A stretch of DNA of 64,000 nt from Brachionus plicatilis (Eukaryota > Rotifera > Eurotatoria > Ploima > Brachionidae). The notes beneath the pieces were generated by a model that was not told where the DNA came from, did not search any database, and saw nothing but the letters and a program-made list of their open reading frames with translations. Both the position numbers and the translations under genes were made by a program. This document shows positions 46,960 through 59,071 of the stretch, in pieces; the stretch's first letter is position 1, and each line of letters begins with the position of its first letter. The DNA lies in contig QEOQ01000688.1 in the NCBI GenBank assembly GCA_010279815.1, positions 1,135,789 to 1,199,788 of the forward strand. Direction: 5' to 3'.

Positions 46960-48890
46960 ACTAAAAATAGAATATTGTTTTTTTTTTTCAATTTTTAACC
47001 CAATTTATTTGTTAGAAAAAAAAGTCAATAATCTTAAAATTTGCTGAGTATTTGACTTTAGAACTAGTCATATTAAAATTTTAGTTCACTTTCTAGAAAA
47101 TGAATTCCAAAATTATAATCAATAATTGTAATAATACAACAAATAACAAATTATCAATGTCCGTACTTGAATGTGAATTAAACATGTTCATAATAATAAT
47201 CTAATGCATAATTCATTCAAGGCTAATTTTTTTCGGGATGGACCAAATATTGTCTGTGTTTATAGAAAAAAAATATTAAAAAAATTAATTTTTTTCGGAA
47301 ATCAGCTTTTAATCGGAGAAAATTTTTAGCATTTAAACCTAAATATTATTTAAAAAAATACGATAAAAATATCAAAAGAATGAGAGCATTTAAAAGATCT
47401 GATAGAAAGTTCACTAATGACAAAAATCCGTATAAAAACCTACTCAAGAAGACTTTGTTAAAAACCCGAATGAGAACGGGTTAACTAAAAAAAAAGTGAA
47501 AAAAATGCTTTGAACGGCCGGGAACGATTCTATACCCGTTCTAAAAATTATCGTATATGCATAAGTTTTTTAATTCTATTTCATTGCAAATAAAACTGCT
47601 TAAATAGCCTAACTTTTACTAAAAAAATATAAAAAATAATGTTCATATATCAATGAAAAATCGACTTTATTGGATTCAATTTTTTGATTTTTTTTTAGAA
47701 AATAATTTTGTCAAGCAATATTTGAAGCAAAGAGATATCAGTTTGTAAACAATTTTTTGTTGGTAGAGTTTAATAAATTAAAATAGTTTATAGCATATGG
47801 ACAAAAAAGTGAAGCTTATTTAAAAATCAAAGACAATTTTAAAATTTTAATTCAGATTTTAAGATAATGAGATAGATATTTAAAAAAAAAATTAGTTTTT
47901 TTTGTGAGATTTTAAAAATCAATCAGAGTTGTTTTAACAAAAACGTAACGCAAGCCTAAAAGAACAACTTTTACATCCTTTATTGTTTTAGACCCTTTTT
48001 TCAGTTCTTTATTTTTTGTCCATATGCAGAGCTTTATTTTGCGAGGAGATTTTATTTTTTATTTTTTGTCATGATACATATGCAAATAATTATCTATGAA
48101 AATTTAAATGTAATGTATTTTCCTGTGCGTATAGTCTATCTTCCTAATACGTCAAATTTTTTTTTTTAATTCGATATTCTCTCAATGCTCAAAGACATCC
48201 ACCTGCTTGATTAGCTCATGAGTGTCCGCTCTTTCCTCGCAGGAGGAGAAGCTAGTTAATCTTTCAATTTATAAAATTTTGTCAATTACTCAACATTTAT
48301 AAATTTTAGTGCAGTACAAAAGTAGTTAGTCCAGATTGAGCTTTAGCACTCATCATACATCGATTTTTGTTATAAAAAAATTAATTTTTTCATTTGTTTG
48401 TTTGTACCGAGTGAAAAGTCATTCCGTTTTAATAATAAAATCAAAAAAATAAAAGTTTGAGAAAAAATTAATAAAAACAAAGTAAAATTGAAGGTCCAGT
48501 AATAATTTGAAATAACTATTCATTTACTTAGAATACCAAATTTAACAAGATAATAAACATTTAAAAAAAATTAAAGTTCATTTAATGAAATTATCCGAAT
48601 TTATTGACATGTCTTTATAATAGAGTACTCTATTTTAGTGACATGTTATTCAAAATTGAGCACTTTTTTTGAAAAAAATAAAAATTCATTGTTAAAGGCT
48701 AACTAGCTTTTTATTAGTCATTTGAATAAAAGAAGTTGTGAAGTTTATAATCTTTTTTTTTAAATCACAACAGTAGTATTATACCATAAACACTTTCAAA
48801 AAAATCAAGAACCACCAACATTTTCTTTTAGCATTTGCTTATAAACATACTTAATTATTATATCTCCAAGCCATCAATTAAAGTAATTAT
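46960..48890. other. AT-rich gene-free region
   Basis: No supported ORF. A small GC-richer stretch with the hairpin AACCCG...CGGGTT lies near 47463-47482. Another, at about 48190-48255, has no coding frame. Confidence 0.45.
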
Positions 48891-49292
48891 TACCGTATTT
48901 CGCCGAATATAAGCGGGTTTTGAATATAAGCGGGCCGCTTATATTCGAAAAAATTCACATAATCACCAGCTTCTATTCGAATAAAAGAAGCAAATTTTGA
49001 TGCTTGAATATAAGCGCTTTTAATATTTATAATTAGCTTGTTGTATAAATTGCAACCCTCACAACCAATGCAACCTTGTAATTCTGTCTTATTTTGTTTT
49101 ATTGGCTAATAAATATCCAATCAGGTTTCTCTAATTCACATAATTAGGTCTAATCTGTAAAAATATGCTTGAATACAAGCCGGACCCGCTTATATTCGAA
49201 AAAATAAAAAAATGATTTTTTGCTCGAATATAAGCGTCTCTTTTGATTTTTTCGTTCTTCCGGTACCCGCTTATATTCAGCGAAATACGGTA
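48891..49292. mobile_element. 402-bp inverted-repeat element with TACCGTATTTCG ends
   Basis: Ends TACCGTATTTCGCCGAATAT and ATATTCAGCGAAATACGGTA. GAATATAAGCG words recur in both orientations through the element. If TA is the duplicated target, the true ends are CCGTATTTCG. The terminus is related to 28094-28376. The DNA just outside both ends resembles a continuous arm of the neighbouring palindrome, so this element appears to have jumped into it. Confidence 0.72.
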
Positions 49293-49750
49293 AAATAAAG
49301 TTCACGATTTTCAAAACTTTAGTGTTATCTGAATTCCACATTTTTGACTCAAAATTCGTAATCTACGCCCTCGGAAACCCCATGAAAATTTTTTTTTAGT
49401 CAAAATCATAAAATTCTCTACATGCTAATGTAATTTAGAAAAAAAAGGGTGTGGGGGTTTTTGTTGGCTAAAAAAGGAAAAAAAAGTGTTTTTTCTGGTT
49501 TAAATCGTATCTCCTCCGAGGGATCAATTATGACCCCACTTTTTTTTTTTTTTTAAAAATCTAGACAAAATTCTGAACAAATCAATGTAATCTTTTTTAC
49601 TTTATTGCTTTATTTTTCTTAAAAAATCTCTTCAAATCATGTGATTTTTAACACATTTGTATATTATTATTCTATTGATATTTTTTTGAGTCAAAAATGT
49701 GGAATCCAGAAAGCACTAAAGTTTTGAATATCGTGAACTTCATAAATAAT
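49293..49750. repeat. palindromic element adjoining or hosting the 48891 element
   Basis: Arms AAGTTCACGATTTTCAAAAC (from about 49300) and its inverse near 49743 extend to CCACATTTTTGACTCAAAA/TTTTTTTGAGTCAAAAATGTG. The interior has a GC-richer stretch (GGGTGTGGGGGTTTTTG). Part of the outer left arm seems to lie before 48891. Confidence 0.55.
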
Positions 49751-50020
49751 AACTAAGAAGTGTAATGTTAGCTACGAATTAACCAGTTCATTAAGCCGCT
49801 AACATCATTATTAATGACATGTAATTAAATGTGAATAAGTTAAAATTATTAAAAATAGCTTCAGCTTTTATGGAATTATATTAAAAAATGGAAATTTAAT
49901 TATGTTTTAAATCTGAATGTCATTAGAAACCGGATGTATTTTTCAACAAAAGTTAACTTATTCTTTTTTAAAGACATTTATTATAAATTGAATATTGCTC
50001 TTTTTAAATCAGTGTTCATT

Positions 50021-50078
50021 TTTAGTGACATATCATTATTTCATTTAGTGACATATCATTATTTCATTTAGTGACATG
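50021..50078. repeat. 23-bp tandem repeat, about 2.5 copies
   Basis: Two exact copies of a 23-bp unit starting TTTAGTGACATATCATT (50021-50043, 50044-50066) and a partial third. The word TTTAGTGACATGTTA also occurs at about 48637, in the same intergenic region. Confidence 0.8.
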
Positions 50079-50853
50079 TTAACCTTGAAAAAAAGACTAA
50101 AATTATTTGAAATTATTAATTAAAATCTACACAAATGACAAATATATTTAATGTTTCTCGATTCAAAGCATTTTAAAAATCTAATTCATGTATCCTAATA
50201 TTATCAGATAATCCTACCTATATTTAAATTATTTTTTAAAACTGCTTCTCTTTTTCGTGAAAAAGGTATAAAAAATTCAAATAATTAACAAAAAAACTAA
50301 ACAAATCAACCTCTGCAGTTGCACCAAAACAAATATTTATTAGATCAAAATCTTGGGGAAATTTTTAATTCGAAATAAAGGTATTCCAAAAGACTTTCGT
50401 ATGGTATTTCTAATATATTAACGAATCATTTGTGATACAAGTGAATGCCTAAAAATTTCTTAGATTATTTCAATATTTAATTTGTATAATGAATTAAACT
50501 AATGGAGTGTTCAGAGCTTAAAATAATTATGTGATCATATGATGATCACACAACTAGCTTGACCCAAATAATGAAAACAATCGGTTTATTCTGAATATTT
50601 AGAAAATACCTTTAAATTAAAATAATTTTAATAATGCTTACATTATCCATTTCTAAGCCATAGTTCTAGTTTGTTGAAATATTCATTAATTTTATTTTCA
50701 AGAGGAATGTAATCAATTGAATCTTTTATTTTTAAATCATTTTTTTATTTATATTATTCGATACTAAAATTTAACTATAATAAAACATTTGGTTTTAAGC
50801 TTTATTATTGAATAAAAATTAATTTATAATTTATATTTAGAAAATTCAAAAAA

Positions 50854-51687
50854 TTAAATTTGAAAATCACGGAAAGAATGCGAGTCATTCTTGCTAGAAA
50901 TGTTCTGAGATAAATCAGGATTAAATTCCGAATTTCTCTGATACTCTAAATTGTTTATTGACGAAATTCGATAATTGCTCACTTGTCTTCTTGACATAAC
51001 AAGAGACAAAATAGCTAAAAAAAGAATATCAAATATGCCAATAATTGAAAGGATGTAAGCCCATTTTATTTCACATTTTCCACTTGAATAACTCCTAGAG
51101 GTTTCACATATGTCAACTATTCGGGGATCATCCCAATTATTTGGATATATAACGCATCCTAAAATCATAAACATGGCTTTTTTTTTTTAATTTTTAATTT
51201 TTTTCGTGAAAAATATTTTACTTTGAATTAAATTACTTGATATGATCTGCAAAAATCCACAAATAGCAAATACAATAGATGGGCTGACAAAAAGTAACAG
51301 AACTAAAAAAGTGGCAATGCATGTCAGATTGATTAGAGCTGAAAAGCCGATTGAAAAAGTTGCGATTGGATTAAGTGCTGATGATAAAGATGTCCAACTT
51401 CCATCACAATATAAGAAATAATTTTTACTTTGTGAGAGGTGACTTTTAGACTCATCATCTATTGCTTGATAATTTTCATTTTTCATGTATTTACAGTATT
51501 CAAATAAGCCAAAATATCCTTCTTTATCAGGAGCAGTTGTATCTCCAAGCCATGGCTGCAAGAAAACTACAATATTTATGATTGTAAAGCAGACTGTGAA
51601 AACGAACCATAATACAGCAATAGCCCGGGAATTACGAATATAATTCAATTGAACTGAATTGAAGGTTGAAGTTATTATTGACTGCAT
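50854..51687 (-). CDS. LHFPL-family tetraspan membrane protein, two exons
   Basis: Exons 51687-51237 and 51176-50854 (60-nt intron, donor GTAATT) join in frame to 257 aa. The second exon continues without its own initiator: QIIS|TMFMILGC aligns with human LHFPL3-5 (LLAALCLVLGC) at identical spacing. Diagnostic sequence is YIRNSRAIAVLWFVFTVCF (TM1), NIVVFLQPWLGD, GYFGLFEYC, a Cys in the first loop at YCDGSW, then TM2, TM3, the extracellular CVIYPNNWDDPRIVDICE and the TM4 region KWAYILSIIGIFDILFLAIL. LHFPL3-5 proteins are auxiliary subunits: LHFPL5 in the hair-cell mechanotransduction complex, LHFPL4 at GABA-A receptor synapses. The cytoplasmic tail is Ser/Asn-rich. The subtype cannot be fixed from sequence alone. 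Confidence 0.93.
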
Positions 51688-52382
51688 GACTTTAAGTTTT
51701 TTTGTTTAAAAAAAATAAAATTAAAAAAAAACCTAGATTTTTGTTTATAAGTAAAAAGTTGATTAAAAACAAATATGATTACTCATTAAATGGTTTATAA
51801 GGCTATTATTATTTGAAAACAAGACGGTTAAAAATCTACGTTTAGAATAAGTTTGAATACAAAAAAATTTCATGAATATAAAATAAAGTTAAGATTGTTA
51901 TTTTAATCAGAGTCTTAATAAATATATGACATTTAAAGCTATGTTTAAATTTTCTAATATCTTATTGTTTTTTTAATAGTTGTTTGAAAAAAAAAAGATT
52001 ATGGTAAGGTTTAATGATTGTTTAAAATTGTTTAATAAAAAATATCCTAATTTTCAAATTTTTGTAAGAAAATTTGAGATTTTGGGAATAAAGCAATCAA
52101 AAGTATTAACCTACTTTATCTATTTGTATTCGAAAATTTTGTCAGAAATTTTTGAACTTAAAAATTGTTCATTCTATTTATTGATTGCTAGATAGGGTTA
52201 AGTTAAATAAGTGAAATCCTTAGTGATTATCAAATTTATTTTAGAATGGTAGATTAAAATTGAGACTTTTAGGCCTTTTTTTAACAATTTCTTTTAAATA
52301 TAATTTTAGTTTAAATAAGTATAAATAATATAAACAACATTTAAAATAGTAAAAAAAAACAATTTTTCTCTTGAAAGTGAGT

Positions 52383-54161
52383 TCATAATATTACACAACA
52401 TTTACATGAGCATGATCTGATGGGTCTATTATGGTTACTGGCTACAGTTGGTGCAAAATATGCATGGACTTTTATTTGAGGAAATTTGCTCTTCAATTTT
52501 AAAAATTAATTTTGCGACCTTAAAAAAATCTTCAATTTTTACTTGAAATTTTTTTATTCCATTTTTTGTAATTAATTGACAATCATACAGCTCTAATCGC
52601 ATCAAATTTTGACATGAAGATAGTTGATCTAATGCAGCGTCTGTTATCAAAGGACAATTGTCTAGTTCCAATACCTGCAGTGTTTCGTTCAAATTTCCAG
52701 TTGTTGGATTAGTAATTAATCTTATTCCGTCATCAGTAATATTTTCGCACCGAGACAAAGCCTAGCTTTAAAAAATAAAAAAAAAATCAATTTTATTCAA
52801 ATTTTTTTACCAAATGTCTAAGTTTAAAGCAATTATTTGCTAAATTTTGAATAGTCGCGTTAGTTATTTGCAAGCATTCTTCAAGATCTAGTCTCATTAA
52901 GTTGGGGCATCCTTTGGATAAAGCAGAGAATCCATTGTCACTTAAATTAGAACAACCGGAAGATTCAAATAAGCACAATTCATGGCAATTTCTTCCCAAT
53001 GCGATCAATGATGCATCAGTTAAATGCTTGCAGTTTGAAACGCAAAGGTGTTTTAAAAATTGACAGTTGTCGGCAATTGAAATTATTCCATCATCTGTCA
53101 GACTCTTGTTTTATTTTGAAATTTATTTAACAAAGAAAAATTTTCTTTTTTTTTTCAATCAAAAATACCTACATTACAATTATTTAGAATTAAAGAAATT
53201 AATTGTGGGCAATTGTCCGCTATTTTGGCCAAGACTCTATTTTTCATGTTCGTAAGTCCTTTAGCAGCTATGTGCCTAAGATTCGAACATGAATCAGCAA
53301 AATTAAACAATCCATCAGATGAAATGTTTATACACCAGGAAATTTCAATAGCTTGCAATCTGGAGCATCCTTTAGCAATACACTTAATACCTTGATCGCT
53401 TATGTTACATGACTCCAAATTCAAACTCGTTAAATACTGCAAATTATTTCCTATATTTACAAATGACCTAAGGAATAAATAATCTCAATGGAAAATTCAA
53501 ATTAGCATTTAGACTGATCCATACTTTTCAGTGAGTTTCAAACATTGTTTAAGGTTGAGTAGTTCAACATTTGGACATTTTATGCAGAGTGTTCTGTGAG
53601 AAAAAAAAATAATAGTGTCTAATAATTTTTTATAAATAAACCATTTTTACTTTAATGATGTGTCATTGATCGAACGGCAGTTTTCTAGACGAATACTCCT
53701 AAGAAATTCATTGCATCTGAGAGCTATATTTTCAATAACATTTTCAGATACATCTCTTTGAAATTCAAATAAATCCACATGCTGCAAATTGCTTCCATCT
53801 AAAGCCAAAATGTTCCAGTACTTGAAAAAAAGGACTTGAAATTAGAGATAAAAGTAAAATTAAAATTTACTTTTGACACTTGGGCACATCTGCATAAAGA
53901 CACAATGTCCAAATAGGAAAAAATTCTAATGATTAATTCCTTGGGTAGTCTTTTGTTGATTAGATTTTGTTCGACAATTTTTTTATCATTTTCATTTTTG
54001 TTGTCATGATCCGCGCTGGCATTCACATTCAGCATATTCACTTTTTCCTCCTGATCTTGGATAGGAGATGAATCGATGACTCGATTGTCTTTAATAGCAC
54101 TTTTTTTGTTCTTTTTGAACGTAAATTTCATTTTTAATTTAAGCCATTCGAATTTTTGCAT
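52383..54161 (-). CDS. FBXL2/FBXL20-type F-box and leucine-rich-repeat protein with CAAX end
   Basis: Seven exons: 54161-53871, 53820-53651, 53593-53525, 53467-53173, 53104-52811, 52761-52543 and 52490-52383. Introns are 49-68 nt, GT-AG, all phases consistent, giving 481 aa. A basic/acidic N-terminal extension of about 65 residues precedes the F-box (KRLPKELIIRIFSYLDIVSL). Then come YWNILALDGSNLQHVDLFEF and about eleven Cys-type LRRs (SLNLESCNISDQGIKCIAKG, RLDLEECLQITNATI, LELDNCPLITDAALDQL). The last exon restores IKVHAYFAP and ends CCVIL, a CVIL prenylation box as in mammalian FBXL2/20. Such proteins are substrate adaptors of SCF ubiquitin ligases held on membranes by geranylgeranylation. 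Without splicing the CAAX tail would be missed. The upstream Met at 54161 is used. 54131 is an alternative. Confidence 0.95.
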
Positions 54162-54896
54162 GAACTATTTAAAATAAATTCTATTTTTAAAGCATAACGC
54201 AATTTATACAAAGTCTTGCTTAACTTGGTAGCAAAAACGACGTAATTTTATTATGAGCCTAAAACTAGATTGTCAAAATGAAAGATAGATTATTTTCTTG
54301 ATAAATAATTCTAGCAAATAAATTTTGAATTATAATAATTTTAAAATGAATGAAGATCATGTAAAGCAAGTTCTAAAATTAAATCATTATTTTGCTTTTA
54401 TTTTTTCGTGAATGTTTACGATTATTTAGGAATGCAATAATAAATGGAATATAAAATTTTGACTTATTATTGCGCACAGTCATTTTATTTATTTGTTTAT
54501 ATTGCTGCATTGAAACGATAATCTATACATAATATCGATTTATGAATTAAGTGTTCGCCACTGTTCTGTCTAAAAAGTTTTTTTTTTACTTTTATAAATT
54601 TCCCTAAAGTTACTTGATTTTGACAAAAATTAAAATCCTTTATAACATTAAACTAAGAACACATGTTTGAATCAATTATAACGAAGAAAAGAGAATATTA
54701 GACAAATTTTTGAATATTCATTTGTCTTTTATCAGAATGCTATTAATGAAAATTTAATCACATGATTTAATAACTTGCATATCATAAATTAAGTGAAACC
54801 TATCTTTGTTTTAATAAAAATTACCATGAATTTATTAAATCATAATAAAATAAAAGTTTACATTTTTAATACAAAGTTCCCAAAAAAAATATTTTA

Positions 54897-55399
54897 GGGG
54901 CTGATCAATTTCTTGACCAGTCAGTCTTATTTTTTATCGAAAAAAAAACTCCATTTAATTTATAGACCAGTTGGTCTCAAAATGTATCTGAGGAAAAAAA
55001 AATTTAATTTTGTGAACATTTTTTTTTTAAGTATCGTTAAGAAAAAATTAGATTGGTCACAATATTTAATTTGATATTTGAAAAAAAAAAAAAAAATGTC
55101 AATAATTTTAATTTTGTTTTTACTTCTAAAATTATTTTTACCTATGCTACCATTTTTTGAAGTTTGTTTATTGGATTATCAATGAATTTTTAAATGTTTT
55201 TTTTTTTTTTCGAATATCAAATTAAATATTGTGACCAGTCTAATTTTTTCTTAACGATACTTAAAAAAAAATGTTAACAAAATTAAATTTTTTTTTCCTC
55301 AGATACATTTTGAGACCAACTGGTCTATAAATTAAATGGAGTTTTTTTTTCGATAAAAAATAAGACTAACTGGAATTGATCATGAAATTGATCGGCCCC
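54897..55399. mobile_element. 503-bp miniature inverted-repeat element, GGGGCTGATC ends, 8-bp TSD
   Basis: Ends GGGGCTGATCAATTTCTTGA and (inverted right end) GGGGCCGATCAATTTCATGA. The arms continue for about 190 bp, including CTCCATTTAATTTATAGACC and TGGTCTCAAAATGTATCTGA. It is flanked by a perfect ATATTTTA repeat (54889-54896 and 55400-55407). It carries GACCAG/TGGTCAC words like the 7305 and 34970 elements. There is no ORF. Confidence 0.88.
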
Positions 55400-55634
55400 A
55401 TATTTTATTATCAATTTTATATGAAATAGACCAAATATCAAAAAAATTAAAAATTACTCAAAAAATTTTTGAATGAGTTTTTTTTTTTATTATATTTATT
55501 TATTGTACAAAAAAAGTACATTTTTTTTTTTAAATTGCGCATTGTTGAATGAGTTGTTTCTCTTTTTTTTATCGATTGACGATGATCGAAACAAATAATT
55601 AAATCGTGATGCTCTAGGTGGATTTTAACCAAGT

Positions 55635-56021
55635 TTATTCAAATTGTATTTTAATTGATTCGGGATTGAGATTCAAATCATTTAATTCCAAATTTTTTTT
55701 TGTTTCTGGGTCGTTTTCGTCAATTTTTTGATACTTTTTGATAGACTTTTTATGTTATGAGTGTTGTTCGATTGAAATAAAAAAATTGCCTTTCGATCCC
55801 TCGGTTAATATGAGGTACAATCTAGCAGGACACCATTTTTTGTTGACTACAATAATAACAAAATTTTAATTCATTCATTCAAAGTTTTTTGCCGATTTTC
55901 TCGGTTTTGAATTCGGCTTAATTTTAACTATTTGTTCGTCAAGTTATTCGACATCGTTGAGGGTCTCTTCAAGTGAATTAATAAAGCTACTTTCGACTGA
56001 GTTAGTTTTTTTGTCTGACAT
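55635..56021 (-). pseudogene. degraded ORF with in-frame stops
   Basis: One reading frame, 129 codons from ATG at 56021, looks protein-coding (MSDKKTNSVESSFINSLEET..., KIKPNSKPRKSAKNFE, KKWCPARLYLILTEGSKGNF, KYQKIDENDPETKKNLELND). It is broken by four or five stop codons. A possible intron with acceptor TTGTTATTATTGTAG covers some of the stops but not the later TAA. The simplest reading is a recent pseudogene. A poorly modelled spliced gene is the alternative. Family unknown. Confidence 0.4.
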
Positions 56022-56989
56022 TTTGAGATTTAAATTAACATTTAGAAAATTAAAGCCTATTATTAATATCATCGGTTTTTGTTCTAAAAAATATCAGTTA
56101 AAAGAGTGATAAAGTAGACTTAAATTAATGTCATTCATTTTTTATTAATTAGCTTGATTGATAATTGATAAATTTGATAATTTAGGTGTTGTTTAAATAA
56201 AAAAATGTATTTTTGATCAATTAAATTTAATATTTTTGATAATATTATGTGAATTATGAATATTTTAATCAATTTTTTATATGATATTATAAACAGATAT
56301 TTTTTATTAAATATTTATGGTAATTTTTAATAAAAATATGGGTATAGATTATATTACTCGTTTAATAAGATACTTGTAAACAGAACATTTCATCTAGAAA
56401 AAATTAAAATTGGAATGGAGACTACTTGTTGTGCAAGAAATTCGTCTTTTACTCTTTATAATTGATCAATATCTCAATATACCCATTTTATTCTCATTTT
56501 TATAAATTTTTAACTAAAGTAAATAGAAAATTTTTGTAATTAATTTTTTTATTATTTATATGGAGAAATTTTTTTATAAAATTAAAATTAGGGAACTTTT
56601 AAAAGGGGACTGAGCTAGATTAATTAGCAAGTTAAACAACAATATAAGTCCACCATTTAATTAATTTTTTTCAGATATTAGATAAATTTAAATAATTTGA
56701 AAGTATATAAAACAATTTTGATTTGAGTTAACGCATTTTTAAATGAGTCTGCCAAGCCGTGGTTCGTACAGTTAAATATTTACTCAATCAAATCAAGTAG
56801 GCTTAGTAAGTAGTATTTTCAGATTAAATAAATTTTAAAGACAATTACCCTCGCTAATCAAAGATAGTGAAGAGTTTAATAAAAAATAGATAAAAAAAAA
56901 TCTTCGGAAATCTCTTGGGAAATCCTCGATTTTTTTGGATCTGAAATATCACAAAAAGTCTCGGATTTTTTTTTAAATAAGGTACAAAA

Positions 56990-58230
56990 TAGGTAAATTA
57001 GTCTTTAAGAAATTAAAAATGCCTTAAAAAAATTAGAAGTGGTGTAGTTGAACCTGGTCTAGATCGCATCCATAGCCTTATGTTAAAAATTTACCCAATG
57101 AGATCCTACTTGAAAAATGTCAACTACTTATCATGAGTTTGGAACAGTGTTAAGTTCCAAAATCCTGGAAAATAGCAAGTATAACTATGATAACTAAGAA
57201 AACCTCTCCAACTTAGGACCCTTCTAACTAAAGTCCTATTAGTATGGCAAGTTATCTTGCAAAATTACTTGAACACATTATTTATAAACGACTAACGAGA
57301 TTATTTCCAGAATGTGTAATTTCCTTAAGAAAAATAATTTACTTATTTTGAGCAAACGAGATTTAGAAAACATAGACACACTGCGGCGCAATCTTTTTTT
57401 CAAGTTCAAAAATTTTTAGAATATTTTAATAGAAATACAAAAATTTAGTTGTTCATTTTTGAAAAATTAATATCCAACTCCATTGTGTAATTGCTTCCTT
57501 ATAATTTCCAATTTTCCTTAGAGTAAATGAAAATTGATATTTGAGTAATCAATATTAATTAAACCAGTCGTTCCACAAGGGTCAGTAATTATTCCACTCC
57601 TCTTTTACATTCTTTTACATTAAGTTTCATTCTTAGGAATTACATCAGACTCAAAACAAATATATTTAGCTTAATGGTGGATGAGTTAAAAGAACGCTGT
57701 AATTCAAGACTTAACTTAATGAAATATTTGTCAAATAAGAAATGGGGTCTAAAACCCAAAACACTGGGAAATGTTTACAAATCCTTAATAGCATCAATTT
57801 TTGATTATTATTTTCCTTGTTTGAATTCATTATCAGAAACTAAAATTAAAAAAATATAAGTCTTTCAAAACTCAGCAGTTAGATATATTTTAAATCTAAA
57901 ATGTAATGCTCCTTCTGCTTTTCACAATTTACCTATGGTCTAGAGAATATTACTCTTGACTCGAAATGCATTAAACCCTTAAATATAAATCAAAACAATT
58001 AACTGAGACAAATGTTAAATTTAAAATGGAATTGCCACATGTCTGCCATACTCAAAGTACTCAAAATCTTCAAATTCGAACGATTATATTTTTATTCAAA
58101 ACTATTATTTATGAGTACCCTTAAATTCTTTATCTTTAGCTCAATTTGTACCAACGCCTCTAATAATTCTCTTTGTTCTCCCATTTCATTTGAAACAGAT
58201 CTTAAAAATCTAATGGCTCTTGTCTAAAAT
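56990..58230 (+). pseudogene. decayed non-LTR retrotransposon (LINE) reverse transcriptase
   Basis: Across shifting frames the plus strand still reads LINE reverse-transcriptase pieces: PGLDRIHSLMLK, SWKIASITMI, PISMASYLAKLLEHIIYKRL (near 57235), a TSRSTRVSN/PLL piece near 57560, and the open segment 57674-57859 with NLMKYLSNKKWGLKPKTLGN and YKSLIASIFDYYFP. It then gives FQNSAVRYILNLKCNAPSAF. These are characteristic of Jockey/CR1/RTE-like RT and thumb regions. Many stops and frameshifts exist and the catalytic YADD box is not visible. The 5' endonuclease part is missing. Confidence 0.85.
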
Positions 58231-58730
58231 AAGGTCAAATTGAAATTATGATCAAATTTAAATGATCTTCCTTAAAAATCAAGGAATTTTTTAAATTTTA
58301 TTGCAGTTGCAAATTATCAATATTTTGAATAGAAATTTTAAGATTATATAATCCTCTTAAAAAATTTTTTGTTACAAAATATAAAAATTAGAAATGAATA
58401 GATTACAATCAAGAAGATAGTAGATATTGATCCTAAAATTTTAGAATAACCAGTCATCTTAAAACGATCCTTATTTTTTAAAATTTTTTAATTTTTAAAG
58501 CTGATGAAGATTGAAAACTTAAAAGAACAATTTTATTAGAAGATAATGAAGTGAACCTCAATTGAAAAACGATTTCAATGAATTATTATTTTATTTTTCA
58601 ATTGTACATAGTTTTATAATTAAGTTATCTTTAAATAAAATATTTTTAAATTTTATAATTTTCATTAAAATAATTTTTCATTTTTTGTGTCTGGAAATTT
58701 CTCGAAAGAATTCATAATTGATAAAATTGA

Positions 58731-59062
58731 GGCATTGTGAAACTTGGTACAAAAAACAAAAACAAAATATTAAAAATTCCAAAGCTTAAGTTCTGAAGGA
58801 GCAAAACATGTTCTGTAAATTGTAGCAGCTGATACATCCGTTGTACCACCAATATACTGATTCTGCAAAACTCTGCAATAAATCTGCAAAACTCAGAAAA
58901 TAGTAAATTTGGGATACTGCATTATATTAAAAATCCAATTCAACTTTAAGTGGTGGTACAAAGGATGTATCAGTTGCTACAATTTACAGAACATGTTTTA
59001 GTCCTTCAGAACTTAAGCTTTGGCACTTTATATTTTTTATTTGATTTTTGTTCCAAAATGCC
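58731..59062. mobile_element. 332-bp miniature inverted-repeat element, GGCATTG ends, 9-bp TSD
   Basis: Ends GGCATTGTGAAACTTGG and GTTCCAAAATGCC. Inner arms CCAAAGCTTAAGTTCTGAAG and AAACATGTTCTGTAAATTGT are mirrored almost exactly. It is flanked by a perfect TAAAATTGA repeat (58722-58730 and 59063-59071). The centre has CTGCAAAACTCTGCAATAAA words as in the 12.0, 14.7 and 26.2 kb elements. Confidence 0.87.
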
Positions 59063-59071
59063 TAAAATTGA

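Noticed and set aside
50021..50078. CRISPR-like array
   Set aside because: The 23-bp units are directly adjacent with no spacers, in an animal genome.
51980..52195. 71-aa plus ORF between LHFPL and FBXL genes
   Set aside because: Lies downstream of two minus-strand genes, rich in F, K, I and L as random AT-rich frames are, and has no domain.
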